This document shows, piece by piece, positions 27,324 through 40,922 of a stretch of DNA of 64,000 bases. Each line of letters opens with the position of its first letter. Within the stretch, counting starts at the first letter, position 1. The stretch spans positions 24,122,501-24,186,500 of the forward strand of contig NC_135358.1 of NCBI RefSeq assembly GCF_051622035.1. Direction: 5' to 3'. Both the position numbers and the translations under genes were made by a program. This DNA comes from Arctopsyche grandis (lineage: Eukaryota; Arthropoda; Insecta; Trichoptera; Hydropsychidae). Below the pieces are notes generated by a model. The model was not told the DNA's origin, did no database searches, and saw only the letters and a program-made list of their open reading frames with translations.

Positions 27324-30300
27324 ATGGACAAAAGCTTATTTTTTATAACGCTTATATGTTCATTTGCAATTGCGTATTCTCAATGTAAGTGTTAAAATTT
27401 CAATTAAATAATTAATATATAATATTTAACGAATTTTCAACTTTTTCTATAGATTTGTTTTAATCGTGAAAACAAGTTGATATACATACATACATATACA
27501 TATGTAGAAGTAAATGAACAATAGTTTTTTAATAATACATATTACAGTAAGTATGTACATATGTATGTATGTACATATGCATGTATATACATACATATAT
27601 GTATAATAAAGATATTATATATTATACATATACTTATTATAAATTGTATATGTGATTTATAAATTGTTGTGAATGTTTTTTATTGAATGAATTAAATAAA
27701 TAACGCGGCTAAGACAAATAGTATGCAAAAGGTTATACATAATTACACAGTGAAAAATTAGCACACTTGTATACTGAAACATAAATCAATATTGCGAATC
27801 AATATGAACAAGTGCACATTACTTTACAGGCAATAAATAGCCGAGGAGTTGTTCGTTGACTGTAATACATTATATTATGTATGTATTTTAAAAATATAAA
27901 TTCAAGAAATTTTAGAATAGAATGTGATAGAATAGGGTACATCGAAAAGGAACGTACAGTGAATTTTGGAATTTAGAAACACGGTCGAAAAGATGTTCAG
28001 TATCATGGAAAATCCGTAAAAATATATAAAAATTCTAAAAAATATATTTGCACTGCCGCCAGCCTATTCAAGTTTGTGAAAATCGTAAATTTTACCAATT
28101 TTTTAAGGTATTCTTTTAATTTAAGCTCGGTTTTAGTATATTATTTTTTTCAATTCACGTGATCATATAAATAAATAAAATAATTTTACATTAAAAAAGC
28201 CTCATATGGGATGTTTCGTCAATTACTAAGGTTCGAAAAGAAAACTGATACTTTGTCGCACGTACTTTAAACGCCAGTTTTGGGGAGTCTCCAGACCAGT
28301 TCCTTAAGAGGGCTGTACACCAGAAACCTTAATTTTGTTGCTGTTCCTTTCTTCGATATATATATTGAGTGAATGCGACAATATATATCAATATATATAT
28401 TGAGTGAATGCGACAGTTGCACAGACCAGATAATACGTATTTTAAATTGACAAAATTGAGGTTTCGTATTCTCCAATTTTCTCCACCGAAACTGGATCAA
28501 TTTTTAAAAAAAATTCATCATCGATATGAGAAAGATATTTTATATGCAACTGTGCGCGTATTTTTTTTTTAAATCGACCGTTAAATAAACACGCTGGACT
28601 CTTTTCGTGGGTGTAAAAAAGATGCGATTTTATATATGTTTGGCGGGTCCTAGCTCCTATAAAAAATTAATAATCAAAAAAATAAAAACACAGATGCATG
28701 CCAATGGTGGATATCCATAGCATATTAAAAAATAATTTCTCTAGTGCCACAATTGAGGAAGGGAGAAGTGTAATACGTTTGTATGGACAAGCCGCTGGTG
28801 TCCAGCCCTCTTAAACATCTTTATCGAATTGATACTTTCAAGACGCTCTTATTTTGTATATTGATAATTACTGGTTCCACTAGGCTTCGCTGGATATTTG
28901 AAATATAAACCGTTTAAAAATGGCTTATCTAATAGTAAATATTAATTTGTTATCCTATTAAATTTATCATTTGAATCAAATTTATATAATAATAGCTGAA
29001 CCCGGCATGCGTTGCAATGCCACAATAACGCATCCAATTCCCGTTCCCGTTCCCATTCCCGTTCTCGTTCCCGTTCCCATTTGTCAGGAAAACGCAGGCG
29101 GTAAACTTGACTTGACTTGACTAAAAAAAACAATAGAAGGCGGCGAACACTTTTTCGATTATTCAATTGTTTATTAATTTTACCCTAACAACGTAGGTTG
29201 CAAACTGATTTGAAATTATTTGCCATGCAATGCCATTCATTCCCGTTTTTCCCGTTTCCGTTCCCGTTTTTGGGGATTTTTTTTTACAGAAACTAGTAAA
29301 TTTCATTGCAATTGGTTGAATGGTATAGGAACGCATACGTGACAGACAAACTTATATATGTATACGTGTATACATATATAGATTTAATGACCGCCAATCA
29401 GAAATAAATTGCACACACATAACGAACGGTCTTTGTTTTATAAATAAGATAATATTTCAATTTAGTGATTATTTATTTATTAGCAAATTGCTAATTAAAA
29501 CTTACAATACATAGATAAATTAAGTAAGTTAGGATTGGGTGAGAAAGCATTTAGTCGGTTTTAATGTTATAATCGAAGACAGAATTTAAAAATTTAGTAT
29601 TAACTAAATAATTAAAAAAAATAATAACAACATCATGTTTTTCGGCAGCATGTTCTGGTGCAAACGAGGTATATAACGACTGTGGTACTTGTGATGGTAC
29701 TTGCTACGATCCAAGTCCGAACTGTGGTACTTCATGTCGTCAGGGCTGTTTCTGCATACGAGGATTCGTCAGAGACGAAAATAACAATTGCATCGACATC
29801 AAGACTTGTCGTAAATATTGAATCCAACAGTTTGTGTATTCAACAATATAATGGCGATTACATTTATATACTAAATCCAATTTGTTATGTTTGAAGCATT
29901 GAAATGTGCCGAGGGTGAAGAATATAATCCTTGTCCAGCATATTGCAAATTAGATGACGATTGCGAATATTTGCTCAACAACCGAACGGTTGATTGTTTT
30001 GAACCACCCAAGTTTCAATGCCAACCTCGTTGTGTCTGCAAACCAGGATTGGTTAGAATTGGAAACATTTGCATGACTCCAGATACATGTACATATGTAT
30101 ATCGATTCGATTATAGTATTGATCTTGTAGTGTGCCGGGAGCTAACGTAATTCAAATTTTTCAGGCTGTAAGGATCCAAATGAAATAGCCGTTGATTGTC
30201 CAGCTGCTTGTCAAGAGACTTGCACAAGTGTTCCAGATCCAAATTGTCGACTTACACCGTGCTTTTTAAAAGGTTGTCGATGCAAAGATGGATTCGTGAA

Positions 30301-31576
30301 AAATTACCTCGGTATTTGCATTCTTCGCGAAAATTGCCGTAAGTTGAAATATAATGATTTCACACTAGGTGAGCCAAAAGGAATCAATTGTATTGTATGT
30401 AACTGCAAGATCTCGTACCAAAAAATTTAAACAATCAACCAAATTGTATGAAATTCTTTTTTACTATCCTAGAGCAATCTTTTGGTTTAACGTCTCATAA
30501 TTTAATATTTAAAACTACTATATTATAATATTATATACTAACGAATTCATTGGAAACTGCACGTTATTGTAATCGATAAGTGTCTCTGCTGCATATGCAT
30601 ATGTACATTCGATTTTTTTTTTCTGTTGCGCATACATTTCGATGTCACGTATTCAAACTTGAATGATTTTTTTGACGGAATTGAAGTAAATTAAAATATT
30701 CAATGATAAGTTTTATTGGCGATTATTTTTGGCTCGCCTAACATGAATTGTACGCTAATTAGAACCTTGTATTCGTATGGTTTTTTCTTGCCTTGCGTTT
30801 AGTTAAACCAGAGTTACAAACGAAAGCGATGGTACAGGAACCACGATGTGGCTCAGGAGAGGTGTTAACTTCTTGCTTGCCAGAAGTCGAAGGAACCTGT
30901 CAATTCCCCAGACCTGTTCCTGCTAAAGAGTGTAAACCTGGTTGCACTTGCAAATTCGCATATGTGCGATTCCGAAGCCGTTGTATAAAATACCAAGAAT
31001 GCTTTTACTATTTCTTTTAATTGAAATTAATTGAACTTTAACGTGTACAAATTGTTTTCTAAACACAAAATGCTTACTACTTCGACAAAAAAATATTTGT
31101 AATACTTAAACGACACAATAAATTCAAATTTTTCAATATTTTCATTTTTTTCATAATTCCAAATGCATAGAGAAGTATGTACATATGTATATACATACAT
31201 ACATCAAATTAAACTACCTATTGAGCATTGTGACGAGGGTCCTAAAATCTATCCTCTTAGACGAGTTTTACAATTCAAAATAATGATTTATATATACATA
31301 TGATTGCTTTTCATTTCAGCGGCTAGGCCTCAAATGGTAGCAAGGTCAGTGAGTCCACAAATCTCACGGAGTTCATCAAACATAATACCATCTTCAATCT
31401 GTGGACCGAATCAGCATTATACCACATGCATGCCTGAATTCCAAGGCACATGTCTCAATTCTCAATCCATTCCTGCCCAAAATTGCAAACCTGGATGTAT
31501 CTGTGATGAAGGATACGTAAGGAATGGAGATAACTGTATCGATATTAACATGTGCTTCACTTTGCAGCACATGTAA
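27324..31576 (+). CDS. TIL gene 6: four-domain inhibitor with two alternative last exons
   Basis: The common exons are 27324-27384 (signal peptide), 29649-29810 (DCGTC-type TIL), 29897-30088 (A-type) and 30165-30338 (B-type). Two possible last exons follow: 30803-31020 and 31320-31576. Each has its own AG acceptor, fits phase 1, encodes an eight-Cys TIL domain, and has its own stop and downstream AATAAA (near 31117 and 31588). They would give about 268 and 281 aa. The second has a Ser/Arg-rich linker before the domain. Donors of exons 2 and 3 are GTAAAT and GTACAT. Intron 1 (2.3 kb) holds a TTAA-flanked element, a Helitron and the segment shared with gene 2. Confidence 0.8.
28000..28190. repeat. 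Intron segment shared with TIL gene 2
   Basis: The counterpart of 7600-7790: ATATTTGCACTGCCGCCAGCC, a T-rich block, and TTTTTTTCAATTC in the same order. It lies upstream of the gene 6 exon that is most like exon 4 of gene 2. Confidence 0.6.
28308..28810. mobile_element. TTAA-flanked non-autonomous DNA element, 503 bp
   Basis: GAGGGCTGTACACCAG at the left is mirrored by CTGGTGTCCAGCCCTC at the right, and TTAA flanks both sides (28304-28307 and 28811-28814). TTAA targets are typical of piggyBac-type elements, but the terminus is not the usual one, so the superfamily is left open. A stretch of about 25 bp, TATTGAGTGAATGCGACA with its flank, occurs twice inside (near 28360 and 28395). Confidence 0.65.
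28992..29383 (-). mobile_element. Non-autonomous Helitron copy 4
   Basis: Minus orientation. The 3' end has the GGCAT hairpin but ends CTAT instead of CTAG. CCCGTT repeats follow, then the GGTATAGGAACGCATACGTG block and GACAGACA. It is inside intron 1 of TIL gene 6. Confidence 0.7.
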
Positions 31577-32729
31577 AATTTTAATCATGAAATAAATTAG
31601 ATTCAAAATTTTTAATTCAACCAAGTTTATTATTGTACAATTAGCTAAAAAACCATATAACAATATTAAAAAATCCAATACCAAACATATTAAAATATTG
31701 AATAAATTCTAGATAAGTCAGTTTTAAATACAAATGTATTATACACATATGTAACAGACTAAACATTTATCCAGACAAATTAAGATTGTATTTCTAAATA
31801 AAAATTTTATAGCAGGTCAAAACTAATCACTTTATTTATATGTCATATTTTTAGTTAAATTAAATTAAAAATTCACCACTTTTTCACCTACTTAAAACAA
31901 ATCTTCATCTATTAATATTTCGTACATAAATAAAGTATGTTTCATCTAGTGCTTAGCTTTGATCAACAAATACGAAATAATCTTAGGAACATTTAAAAAT
32001 ACCGCAATAATAATATCATATTTTGATAATCCCAAGTTATAAAAAATAGAAGAAATATATAAAATATGTATAAAATTTGTTTATATTTATAGAAAAAAAA
32101 ACTTAAAATTATAAAACAGTCTTATATATTAGAAATAATACTTGACAATAATGGCCCACATGAATTCGTAGTGGTGGGGTTGCAGTAATAAAATAGCCCG
32201 TGTTTATTTAGTCAGTAACTTCATTGATTTGATCAGTAAGATATATTATCGATCACTGACTATTTTCTATTTTTCAGAAAATACTTTAAACAATAAGCTG
32301 ATTACCGACCGCTCATTTTTATCTATAAAATAAATTATTCTCACTAAATTTTTGTAAAAGTTACCAAACATTATTGAAAAAAAAAAACCGTAATAAAAGT
32401 GGGCAATTAAAGCAACAACAAGATGTTGGGGGCTGCGATATTGTCAGTCTACATCAGCAACAGAAAACACAAATAAAGACAGCGCAAGTTTGAAGAAGAT
32501 ATAATTATTCGGCTGCGGTCAAGTCATGAACCCTTCCTCACCACCCAACCCCAACAAATGACAACAGCAATGCAACGATTGATTGAATTGTGTATTTCAT
32601 CTGTACGTCTGTGTAAGACGAATATTAGAATGTTATTAATATAAAAAATTAAGAACGATGCTACTTAATTTTAAACTGGAGGGACTGTAGCCTACAGCCA
32701 CTACTGATTACTTCATAAATATATAATAA
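31577..32729. other. Intergenic region between TIL gene 6 and the acyl-CoA ligase
   Basis: AT-rich sequence containing the two converging 3' ends. I see no exon with TIL cysteines, no RNA gene and no element with clear termini. This is where the TIL cluster stops. Confidence 0.6.
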
Positions 32730-35568
32730 TTACAACTTTGACAGAGGCATCGTTTTCAGTATTAACTTCAACTCTCTTCTGAGAATTTTTCCACTTAAAT
32801 TTTTTGGAATTTCATCAATAAATCGAACTCCTCCGTGCAATCTCTTTGGATGAGATACTCGTTTAGCTACAAAATCTATCAATTCTTTTTCAGTGACTCT
32901 AGCATCTGGTTGTTTCACGACGAACGCCAAAGGCAACTCTCCGCTTTCTTCATCGGGTAATCCCACGACTCCGACATCTTTAACTGACGGATGTTGCAAA
33001 AGTAACGCTTCGATTTCTGCTGGTGGCACCTAAATACATATATTATTATGTTACATAAATATGTCAATCAGAATTTTCCAATCAGAAAACTTATCAATGA
33101 ACGATAAGATTCGATAATACCTGGTACGCTTTGAATTTGATCAACTCTTTGATTCTATCAACAATGAAGAAAAATTCATCTTTGTCATAATAACCCACAT
33201 CTCCCGTGTGTAACCAACCATCTGAATCAAAAACGTTTTCTGTAGAAGCAGCATCTCCCAGGTATCCCAACATCATTAGAGGGCCTTTGAAGCATAGTTC
33301 TCCCTCTTGATTGGGACCCAATGATTTTCCTGTTTTCAAATCAATAACCTGCAGAAATATTCTCAAATTAAAGACATTCGATTTTCATAAAACGTCGAAT
33401 ATTATCAAAAGATCTCTTACTTTTGCTTTAGTTCCGGGTACTACAGTTCCACAAGATCCATATTTAGAATTATTCCCCTCATTACTTAGAACTGCGAGCG
33501 TAGTTTCGGTCATTCCGTATCCCTGTCTTATAGATTTAACGCCTATTCTTTTAGATACTGCAATCTGGAGTTCTTTGGATAAAGGAGCTGCTCCGCAAAT
33601 TATTTCATTTAGGCTGCTCAAATCATATTCGTCAACCAACGGATGTTTAGCCAGAAAGACAAGAAGAGGGGGCACCAAAACCGTTATTTCAATCTGAAAC
33701 GCTATCCTATTAAAATATTCCAACATTAAGATTAAATTAAATGCCCATAACGTACATACCTTATAGTTTTGAATGGCACTCAAGAATGCTTCTTCGTCAA
33801 AACGAGCCATATAAACACATTGGCGGTTCAAATGAAGGGCTAACAAATGAGATAAGAATCCATAAGCATGAAACCACGGTATCAGAGATAATATGATATT
33901 ATTGGGATGTAAAGATCTTTTCCTTGCATCACTGTAAAATATTGAAAATTTACAGGATATTCTTTTAACATTTTTTTTTAACTTATCACAAGTCACACTT
34001 ACTCAGTGTGACACAGGCAAACAATCATGTTGTAATGGGTTAATACGACCCCTTTGGGTAGACCGGTTGTTCCCGATGAACAAAGTATCACTAGGGGATG
34101 TTTCTTGACATCTAGTTTGGTCGTTTTAAATTGTGTTAAATCCACCGATTCTTTAAGCAAATCTTCATACATTATGATGGATGGTTCAGGTTTGTCTTCT
34201 CCGTAAAGTACAATATTCTGGATGCACTTCACGTCTTCGTTGACGTCCATTACATTGTAGACGGTAAAGGGAGAGCAAAAAACAAGTTTGGGCTTCGATA
34301 TGCTCATAGCATGAATCAGTTCATCTGAAAGTTACAGCTTAGTATGTACATATGTTTCGTGTTCAATTTTGATAGTATCGAAGATATTGTAAAATTTTCA
34401 CCTCTACTGTAGAGAACATTGAATGTAGCATTTACAGCACCGATTGATATTATTGCGATGGCCGTTACGGTAAATTCAAATCGATTTTCACTTGCAATTC
34501 CCACTACGTCTCCTTTTTTGATACCAAGTTTTTTGAGTGCTAGCGCCATTGTCATGCTTCTATCCAGAATTTGGGCGTACGTTACTTTTTCTCCAGTAGC
34601 ATTTGATATCTTTTGTAAGACATATTTAAATACCAAAATATACATTAATATTGTTGCAAATACATATGTATGTACATTCATGAAGCATTTAAATTTTTAT
34701 GTCAGTTTGAGCAAGTTTTCAATAAAATAACAAAGGCTATTTAACGTAATGAATGGGTAGAGTAGTATTTTCAGTTGAGAATTACGTTAATTTCGACCTT
34801 GACAATATTCTAGTTATAAGTATCTAACTTATTAATATGTACGTACTACTTATACTATACATATGTACGTATATAGTATTCTTATTCTAAACACGCACGT
34901 TTTCATATTTTTCTACAAGGTTTAACTTTGCTCAATGTTATGGAAAAACTTCCAAATTTCCGTTTATGTTAAGTATTAAAGTTTACGTAAAAATCTTGAA
35001 TCCGATGTTTAAGTTTTGCATCTACCAATGAATTTACAGAGAGCTTTCTTCATACAATCATTCATTCAATTAAATTAAATAAATGCATTTCATTTCAAGT
35101 ATTATACAAGAATCAAATGATCCGATTTTCTGGATCTCAATAAATCCAAAGTACATAATGTGATGACGCTGGTCAAGTTCCACGATTATTTGATCTTATC
35201 CACTCGTATTCACAATTTACAGATAAATTATAATGCAAACACATGATATGACCTTCGGATCTAAAACCGTATGTACATACATTAATGACAAACACAATGT
35301 ACATTAAAATCATTAAACTAAGATGTAGAAAAATACAAATTATATAATGAGATGCGCAAACCGTTGCTTATATGTTTATATAACATGAGTTATATAGTTA
35401 CATAGTTGTAAAACGAGTTGCTATTATAACATTAAATGAGGTAATATTTACCTGAGCTATGGCGTTTCCTCCAGCTTTGATGCCTTCTATCAAAAAGTCT
35501 GCATAATTTGAAAAATTGGGAATGTCGACTTCTGGTGGCCCACATACTACATATTCATCGTCAGACAT
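32730..35568 (-). CDS. Luciferase-like (4-coumarate-CoA-ligase-type) peroxisomal acyl-CoA ligase
   Basis: Seven exons on the minus strand: 35568-35452, 34609-34402, 34324-34003, 33931-33760, 33693-33421, 33348-33121 and 33029-32730, giving 539 aa, the family's normal length. Motifs in order: AMP-binding loop [23 protein letters not shown], adenylate-forming [21 protein letters not shown] with the following DRIKELIKF, and the catalytic lysine region [11 protein letters not shown]. The protein ends SKL, a type 1 peroxisomal targeting signal. The family activates carboxylic acids as acyl-AMP, then acyl-CoA; beetle luciferases belong here, but nothing shows light production. Substrate unknown. 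All junctions are GT-AG and keep frame. Confidence 0.92.
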
Positions 35569-36708
35569 CTTGAAAATGTATTATATATAAGTTTCGACAC
35601 TTATGTGTAAGATAAGGAAGTGACAGAACCACTTTGCCCGACGTTCCGATACTGAATGAATCTCATATAATCTTGTCGCTATACAGATAAGGTAATAAAT
35701 GACGAAAACACAATATTTAAATGTATCTACAATGTATGTCTGTACATACTTTTAATTCTAATGTTCTGAATCTATCAATATTTCCCACGCAAATAAAAAA
35801 AGTAAAAAGGTCAAAGTTGAAATCGAAGTCGCTTTTATAGTAAAATTAATTTCAATTCCAAAAACATATATGTATAGTGAATTTAATACAGCACGTTACT
35901 ATGAAGGCAGCGGCGGTTTATCATACATTGAAAATAAGCGCGCGCTTGGGGCCCCCGAATCTTGGGGGCCGCGAAATGGCCTTTGCTACCAAAATTTACA
36001 ACTTACAAGTTACTATCATTATCCACAATACATTCGTAAGCCAAGAATAAATGAAATTAATACCTATTTTACATAGTATATTAAAATAGTACCTATTTTA
36101 TTCCAAAAACTGTTAGGGCGAAAACACACAGCGATGAACGGCACATCGTGTGCATGGCTCCCCGCTGTGGGTGGTCTCCTACATTTCTTGACATATGGGA
36201 TACGCCGTTATCGATCACTGTTAAGCAAGGATAAATACAAGGATACTATTTTACTGAAAACACCCCAGGGGGTCATTTTGGGGCGGGATGTGCTGGGTGT
36301 TCCTAGAATATGTGCACGGCACGGCCCATTTTTTCGCATGTTTAAAAGTATCTAAAAAAAACACGTGTCACGTGCCCCACTGTGTGCCCCCATTTACTTG
36401 ATCCCCCACTGTATGATGTAGGTATAAAATTCCAAGAAATGTGAAAGAATTTGTGTATATTCAAATTTGCGTCGCAGATTTTAGCATGTATCAGTTTTTC
36501 TATCTATTTTTACGTATCAATCTTAGTTATGTTTCTCGGGCAATTTTTGCCATGAAAATTGCGAATTCGGAGTATTTGGCACTCGAGTTCTTGTTAGTGT
36601 GATAGTTATCGTTAGTATGATGGACTTTTCGGCTGCCAGATGTTCCGTTATAGAGATTTTAGTGACTTTTGGGCGAGCACTTTGTGACCAATAATCACCA
36701 AACCGTTT
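35569..36708. other. Upstream region of the ligase with transposon fragments
   Basis: About 35912-35990 looks like one end of a hAT-type element (CAGCGGCGG, then GCGCTTGGGGCCCC). About 36115-36397 starts GGGCGAAAACACACAGCG and ends with CCACTGTGTGCCCCC, possibly a degraded MITE. No complete element and no gene can be supported. Confidence 0.35.
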
Positions 36709-37602
36709 AAGGTCTGTTCATACTTAACAGCACTGCACGGCTTCAGCACTGCACGACTCCGTTTCAAATATGTCATTTTATTACATTTCTATTCATATCT
36801 ACCTACACGTCGCGGTCACGTCACGTTCACAGCACTTTGGCCGAGTGCAAGGTAAAATCGGCTTACTTATACATTGCAGACCATGACGATACGGTGCAAT
36901 ATTGCTTACGTCGTATTGTCGAGTACTTAAATATGAATGCATACACGTGCATTCGTAGCTACGCGTCAGAATACAAGTCAGCAAAAATGTTTCGGCGTTT
37001 ATTGAACGAAAAATTATGTATAATCGCGTTGTTGTTGGAAGAAGAATCTCAAGAAGGCAATAAAAAAGCATGGAGGCGTTTTGATGTGCATCCCATGTTA
37101 AAAAATAGAAAAACCGAAGGAGAGTTTTGGACACTGTATAAGGAGCTTGTGGATGATGGACAAATTTTTTTTAAATATTTCCGTATGAACCGATACCAAT
37201 TTGAAACAATACTGGATAAAATAAAAACACAAATCGCCAAAAAATCTACAAAATTTAAGGAAGCATTGTCAAAAAGTCATTGTCAGCGCCAAAACCATGT
37301 CGAAAGATTTAACAGCTGTCAACTGTCACTATCGATAATTGGTCCAAAACAGCAAAGCGGCAGACTCATGGCACGTAATTCGCGTGTATATTTCCACGAT
37401 GGCCAAAAAAACGGTTACGATACGTTGACGGATGTTGCTGTAAGGTATGAACAGGAAATGTCGGGTACTGCTGTAAGCCTGCCGTGGCGTAAACGTGATG
37501 GTTGGTATGAATATACCCATACAAAATGTACCAAAGAATACTTTTCGTACGGCCGGATACCTGCTGAAGTCGGTACGTGCTGACTAGGTATGAACAGACC
37601 TT
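36709..37602. mobile_element. Short PIF/Harbinger-type element with a transposase fragment
   Basis: The termini are AAGGTCTGTTCATAC and its reverse complement, with further imperfect inverted matches inside (AGCACTGCACGGCTTCAGCA versus AGCACGTACCGACTTCAGCA). An internal frame has EGEFWTLYKELVDDG and FFKYFRMNRYQFETIL, like the N-terminal part of Harbinger/ALP1-like nucleases. The DDE catalytic part is missing, so it is non-autonomous. A clean 3-bp target duplication is not seen. Both flanks carry a 24-bp near-identical TTTGTGACC...AACC sequence (36681-36704 and 37605-37628). Confidence 0.6.
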
Positions 37603-37787
37603 GATTTGTGACCAGTAATCACCGAACCCAGACCTTTACCCTGTACAGTGTTGCTCGTTTACGGCCCCTTATATTTTTAGTATGGTAACACTCGACAAAT
37701 GTCAGCTGTCAATTGAGGTTATGTTTGGATCAGGCGTTTAGTTGTGGTGACAGATCGCGTTCGTATTTTTTTTATTTTTCACTAAAA

Positions 37788-40700
37788 ATGGGAAAATCTA
37801 ATCCTCGTGGTCGTAAAACTGTTGACAAATCCAAAAAACAGAAAGTTTTTCGATCAAAAGGCAATAAAAAAGGTCCATTTAAAAACAAGAAAAAATCCGA
37901 AAGTGATAAGGTCGGTAATAAAAGGACCTATTGTTTTAATAGATATCGTGACAAGAATAGAGTTGAAGAAGAATTAGCTAAGAAGCGAAAGATTGAGGAA
38001 ACAATCGAAGAACAGTATGATAAATCAGACTCCGAAGAAGAAGCTAATCCTATACAACAATTGCTTTCTACTTTTTCAACTAAAGAAAAAGCAATTAACA
38101 ATCTCGTTGAAAGTAGTGATGAATCAGAAGTAAGTGATCATGATAACGCTGACGAAGAAGATGTGAATCTCGATGAGAACCAACTTTCAGAAGATGAAAT
38201 CGATGATTCAAATATAACCGAAGATGACAATGAAATGGAACAAGAAGTTAGTCAAAAATTTTCTATTAAAATTTCATTCCATTTTTCTTCATTATTAATA
38301 ATCTCGTTTTTTTTTCTAGATCCAGCTAGATGAGACAGCCGGGGATGCCTGTGAAGACGAAACAATCGATGATCAAGAATTAGATGTAGATACAGAAAAG
38401 GATGACACATTAATCGACAGCAATGATCCATTTACAATTCATTTGAGGGATGACCTTCACGAGTCTATCCTAAACTCAGTCTCAAATAATCCTCAAATCA
38501 TCGACACCACAAATATCAACTGGCCTTGCCTCGGTAGAATGAACATTCAAATTCCAAAGTCATCTCAAAATGAGATGAAGCAAAAGAGTGTAAAAAGTGT
38601 CACAGTCCTTGAAGATATTGTATATGCCTTACCTGGAAAAATACCAACCAAAATCCTTACAGTAAATTGGAATAAAACGAGCGTGAAAAATCAGATTCAA
38701 TCTCATATCGCGCCAGCCAACAAAATAAACCTTTCCAGAAGAGAATGCGAATTATCAGACCAATTGACACCTCTTCAAAAAGAAATGTTTTCAATTATTA
38801 ATAATTATCAAGATTTTTACTATCCAGAGAGGTCTTTTACAAATGCTGAAGAGATTAGATTTGTATATTGTTTGCATGCATTAAATCACATATTGAAAAC
38901 AAGAACGAAAATTCTTCATCATAATGCTAGGCTATTTAAAAAAGATGAGGTTCCCGATGAGTTTAGAGATCAAGGTCTTGTTAGGCCAAAGGTACTTATC
39001 TTAAATCTATGCATTATTCTGTAATACATATCTATCTAAAATGATAATCATTTACCAGTGTATTAAATTTTGACTTTTTTATAGGTCCTTATAATAGCAC
39101 CATTCAAAGACTCGGCGTATAGAATAATAAAATTGATGGCTGACATACTTGTTCCTGAAAATTCGTCTCAAATAATGAATATAAATAGATTTGAGCAAGA
39201 TTTCACTGGTGGTGAACTTGCAATGCCCAAGAAAAATCCAAAGCCAGAAGATTATGAACTTACCTTCTCAGGAAATACTGATGACACTTTCAGAATTGGA
39301 CTCTCCGTTACTAAAAAAAGCTTAAAGGTTTGCTCATATTTATGTTTTCTACATTACAAAATACCTATTTTAATTTAACAGCTATATTAAAATTCTAATT
39401 CTATCATTTACTATCCAAAACTGTTGTAATTTGTATTTGTATTTCAAATCAAGTATGAATATATTAATTATTATTCGTTATCATACGTTCAATATATTAT
39501 TTACCATGAATTAACATTTCTCAAATCTTTTACTTTTATATATTTAGAAGAAATGATTTAAAATACCTTATTCATTTATATTCTTTATATATGTACATAC
39601 ATGTCTCCAATTTTTATTGCAGCTATTTTCGGATTTTTATTCATCAGACATAATAATAGCATCGCCACTTGGTCTGCGTATGATTGTCGGTGCTGAAGGT
39701 GAAGAAGAAAGAGACTTTGACTTTCTCGCATCTGTTGAACTGTTGATCTTAGACCAAGCTGAAATATTCCTCATGCAGAATTGGGACCATCTTCTTCATA
39801 TATTGGATCATTTGCATTTGCAGCCTAAGAAGACACACGGGACTGATTTTTCAAGACTGCGATCCTGGGCCGTCAATGGCTGGACCAAATACTACAGGTT
39901 AAATTATTTGTGTATTTACTATAATTGATGATAAACCTCCTACCTTTAATATAATTTATTCTTTTATGTAATTTTAGACAAACATTGTTATTTTCGTCTG
40001 TATCATTACCGGAAATTAATTCATTGTTTAACAAGAAATGTTTTAATTATGCGGGGAAAATCAGAGTTCACAATCCAGTCGATGCTGGTAGTGTCAGGCA
40101 AGTTGCGGTTCAAGTGCCCCAAGTTTTTCGCAGGTGAATTATATTATTTTATTTTCAAGATTATTTGTTGTGTAAAATCGATATGTATAAGTTTATAAGT
40201 TTATAAAACGATAACGATATACCATTAACCATTTAAAGGATCGATGTAAAGGATGCTATTACAGCTCTGGATTCTCGTTTTGAATACTTCATCAAAGAAA
40301 TAATTCCACAATACAAAGACTCTATAATGGCTCATACGATGATTTATGTGCCTAGCTATTTCGATTATGTTCGAATAAGAAACTATTTTAAAAAAGAGGA
40401 TGTGAGCTTTGTTCAAATATGTGAATATTCTAAGGTATGTCTGTTGCTTTTATTGATCTAGTGGTATTGTTTTATTTTTATATTTATTTATGTGTATATT
40501 ATTTCAGGATGCTAAAATAGCTCGTGCCAGAGACATGTTCTTTCATACGGAAGCTCACTTTCTCTTATACTCTGAACGGTTTCACTTTTTCAGACGCGTT
40601 CGAGTCAAAGGAATCCGTCATATAATATTTTATCAACCGCCAATCTTCCCTCATTTTTACAGCGAGCTTTGTAACTTGATGCAGGTGATTGAATTAACCT

Positions 40701-40922
40701 TGATTATCAGATTTATACTGTGTATTATTATGATTCTATTTACATTCGTCTTTACAGGAAGCCAATCAAAATAAATATGGTGGAAGTGAAAGCAATATGA
40801 CAGTAACAGTCTTATATACGAAATATGATTTACAACAGCTATCTGCAGTTGTTGGCACAGAAAGGACAGCAAAAATGGTTCAGTCAGAGAAAAACGTTCA
40901 TATGTTCATGACTGAAGAATAA
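37788..40922 (+). CDS. UTP25: U3 snoRNA-associated ribosome biogenesis protein UTP25 (digestive organ expansion factor)
   Basis: Eight exons: 37788-38246, 38320-38991, 39085-39327, 39623-39897, 39978-40133, 40239-40434, 40508-40684 and 40758-40922, giving 780 aa. The basic N-terminus (about residues 1-60) and the acidic middle (about 80-230) precede the conserved UTP25 domain. That domain is helicase-like but degenerate: [42 protein letters not shown] (DQAE where helicases have DEAD), and [11 protein letters not shown] near the C-terminus. The family acts in the nucleolar small-subunit processome during 18S rRNA maturation. Length and motif order match a complete gene. The promoter lies just after the Harbinger fragment. 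Confidence 0.93.

Noticed and set aside
36837-37583. 248-aa frame as a host gene
   Set aside because: Its middle resembles the N-terminal part of Harbinger transposases and its ends are the element's own inverted repeats, so it is a transposase fragment.
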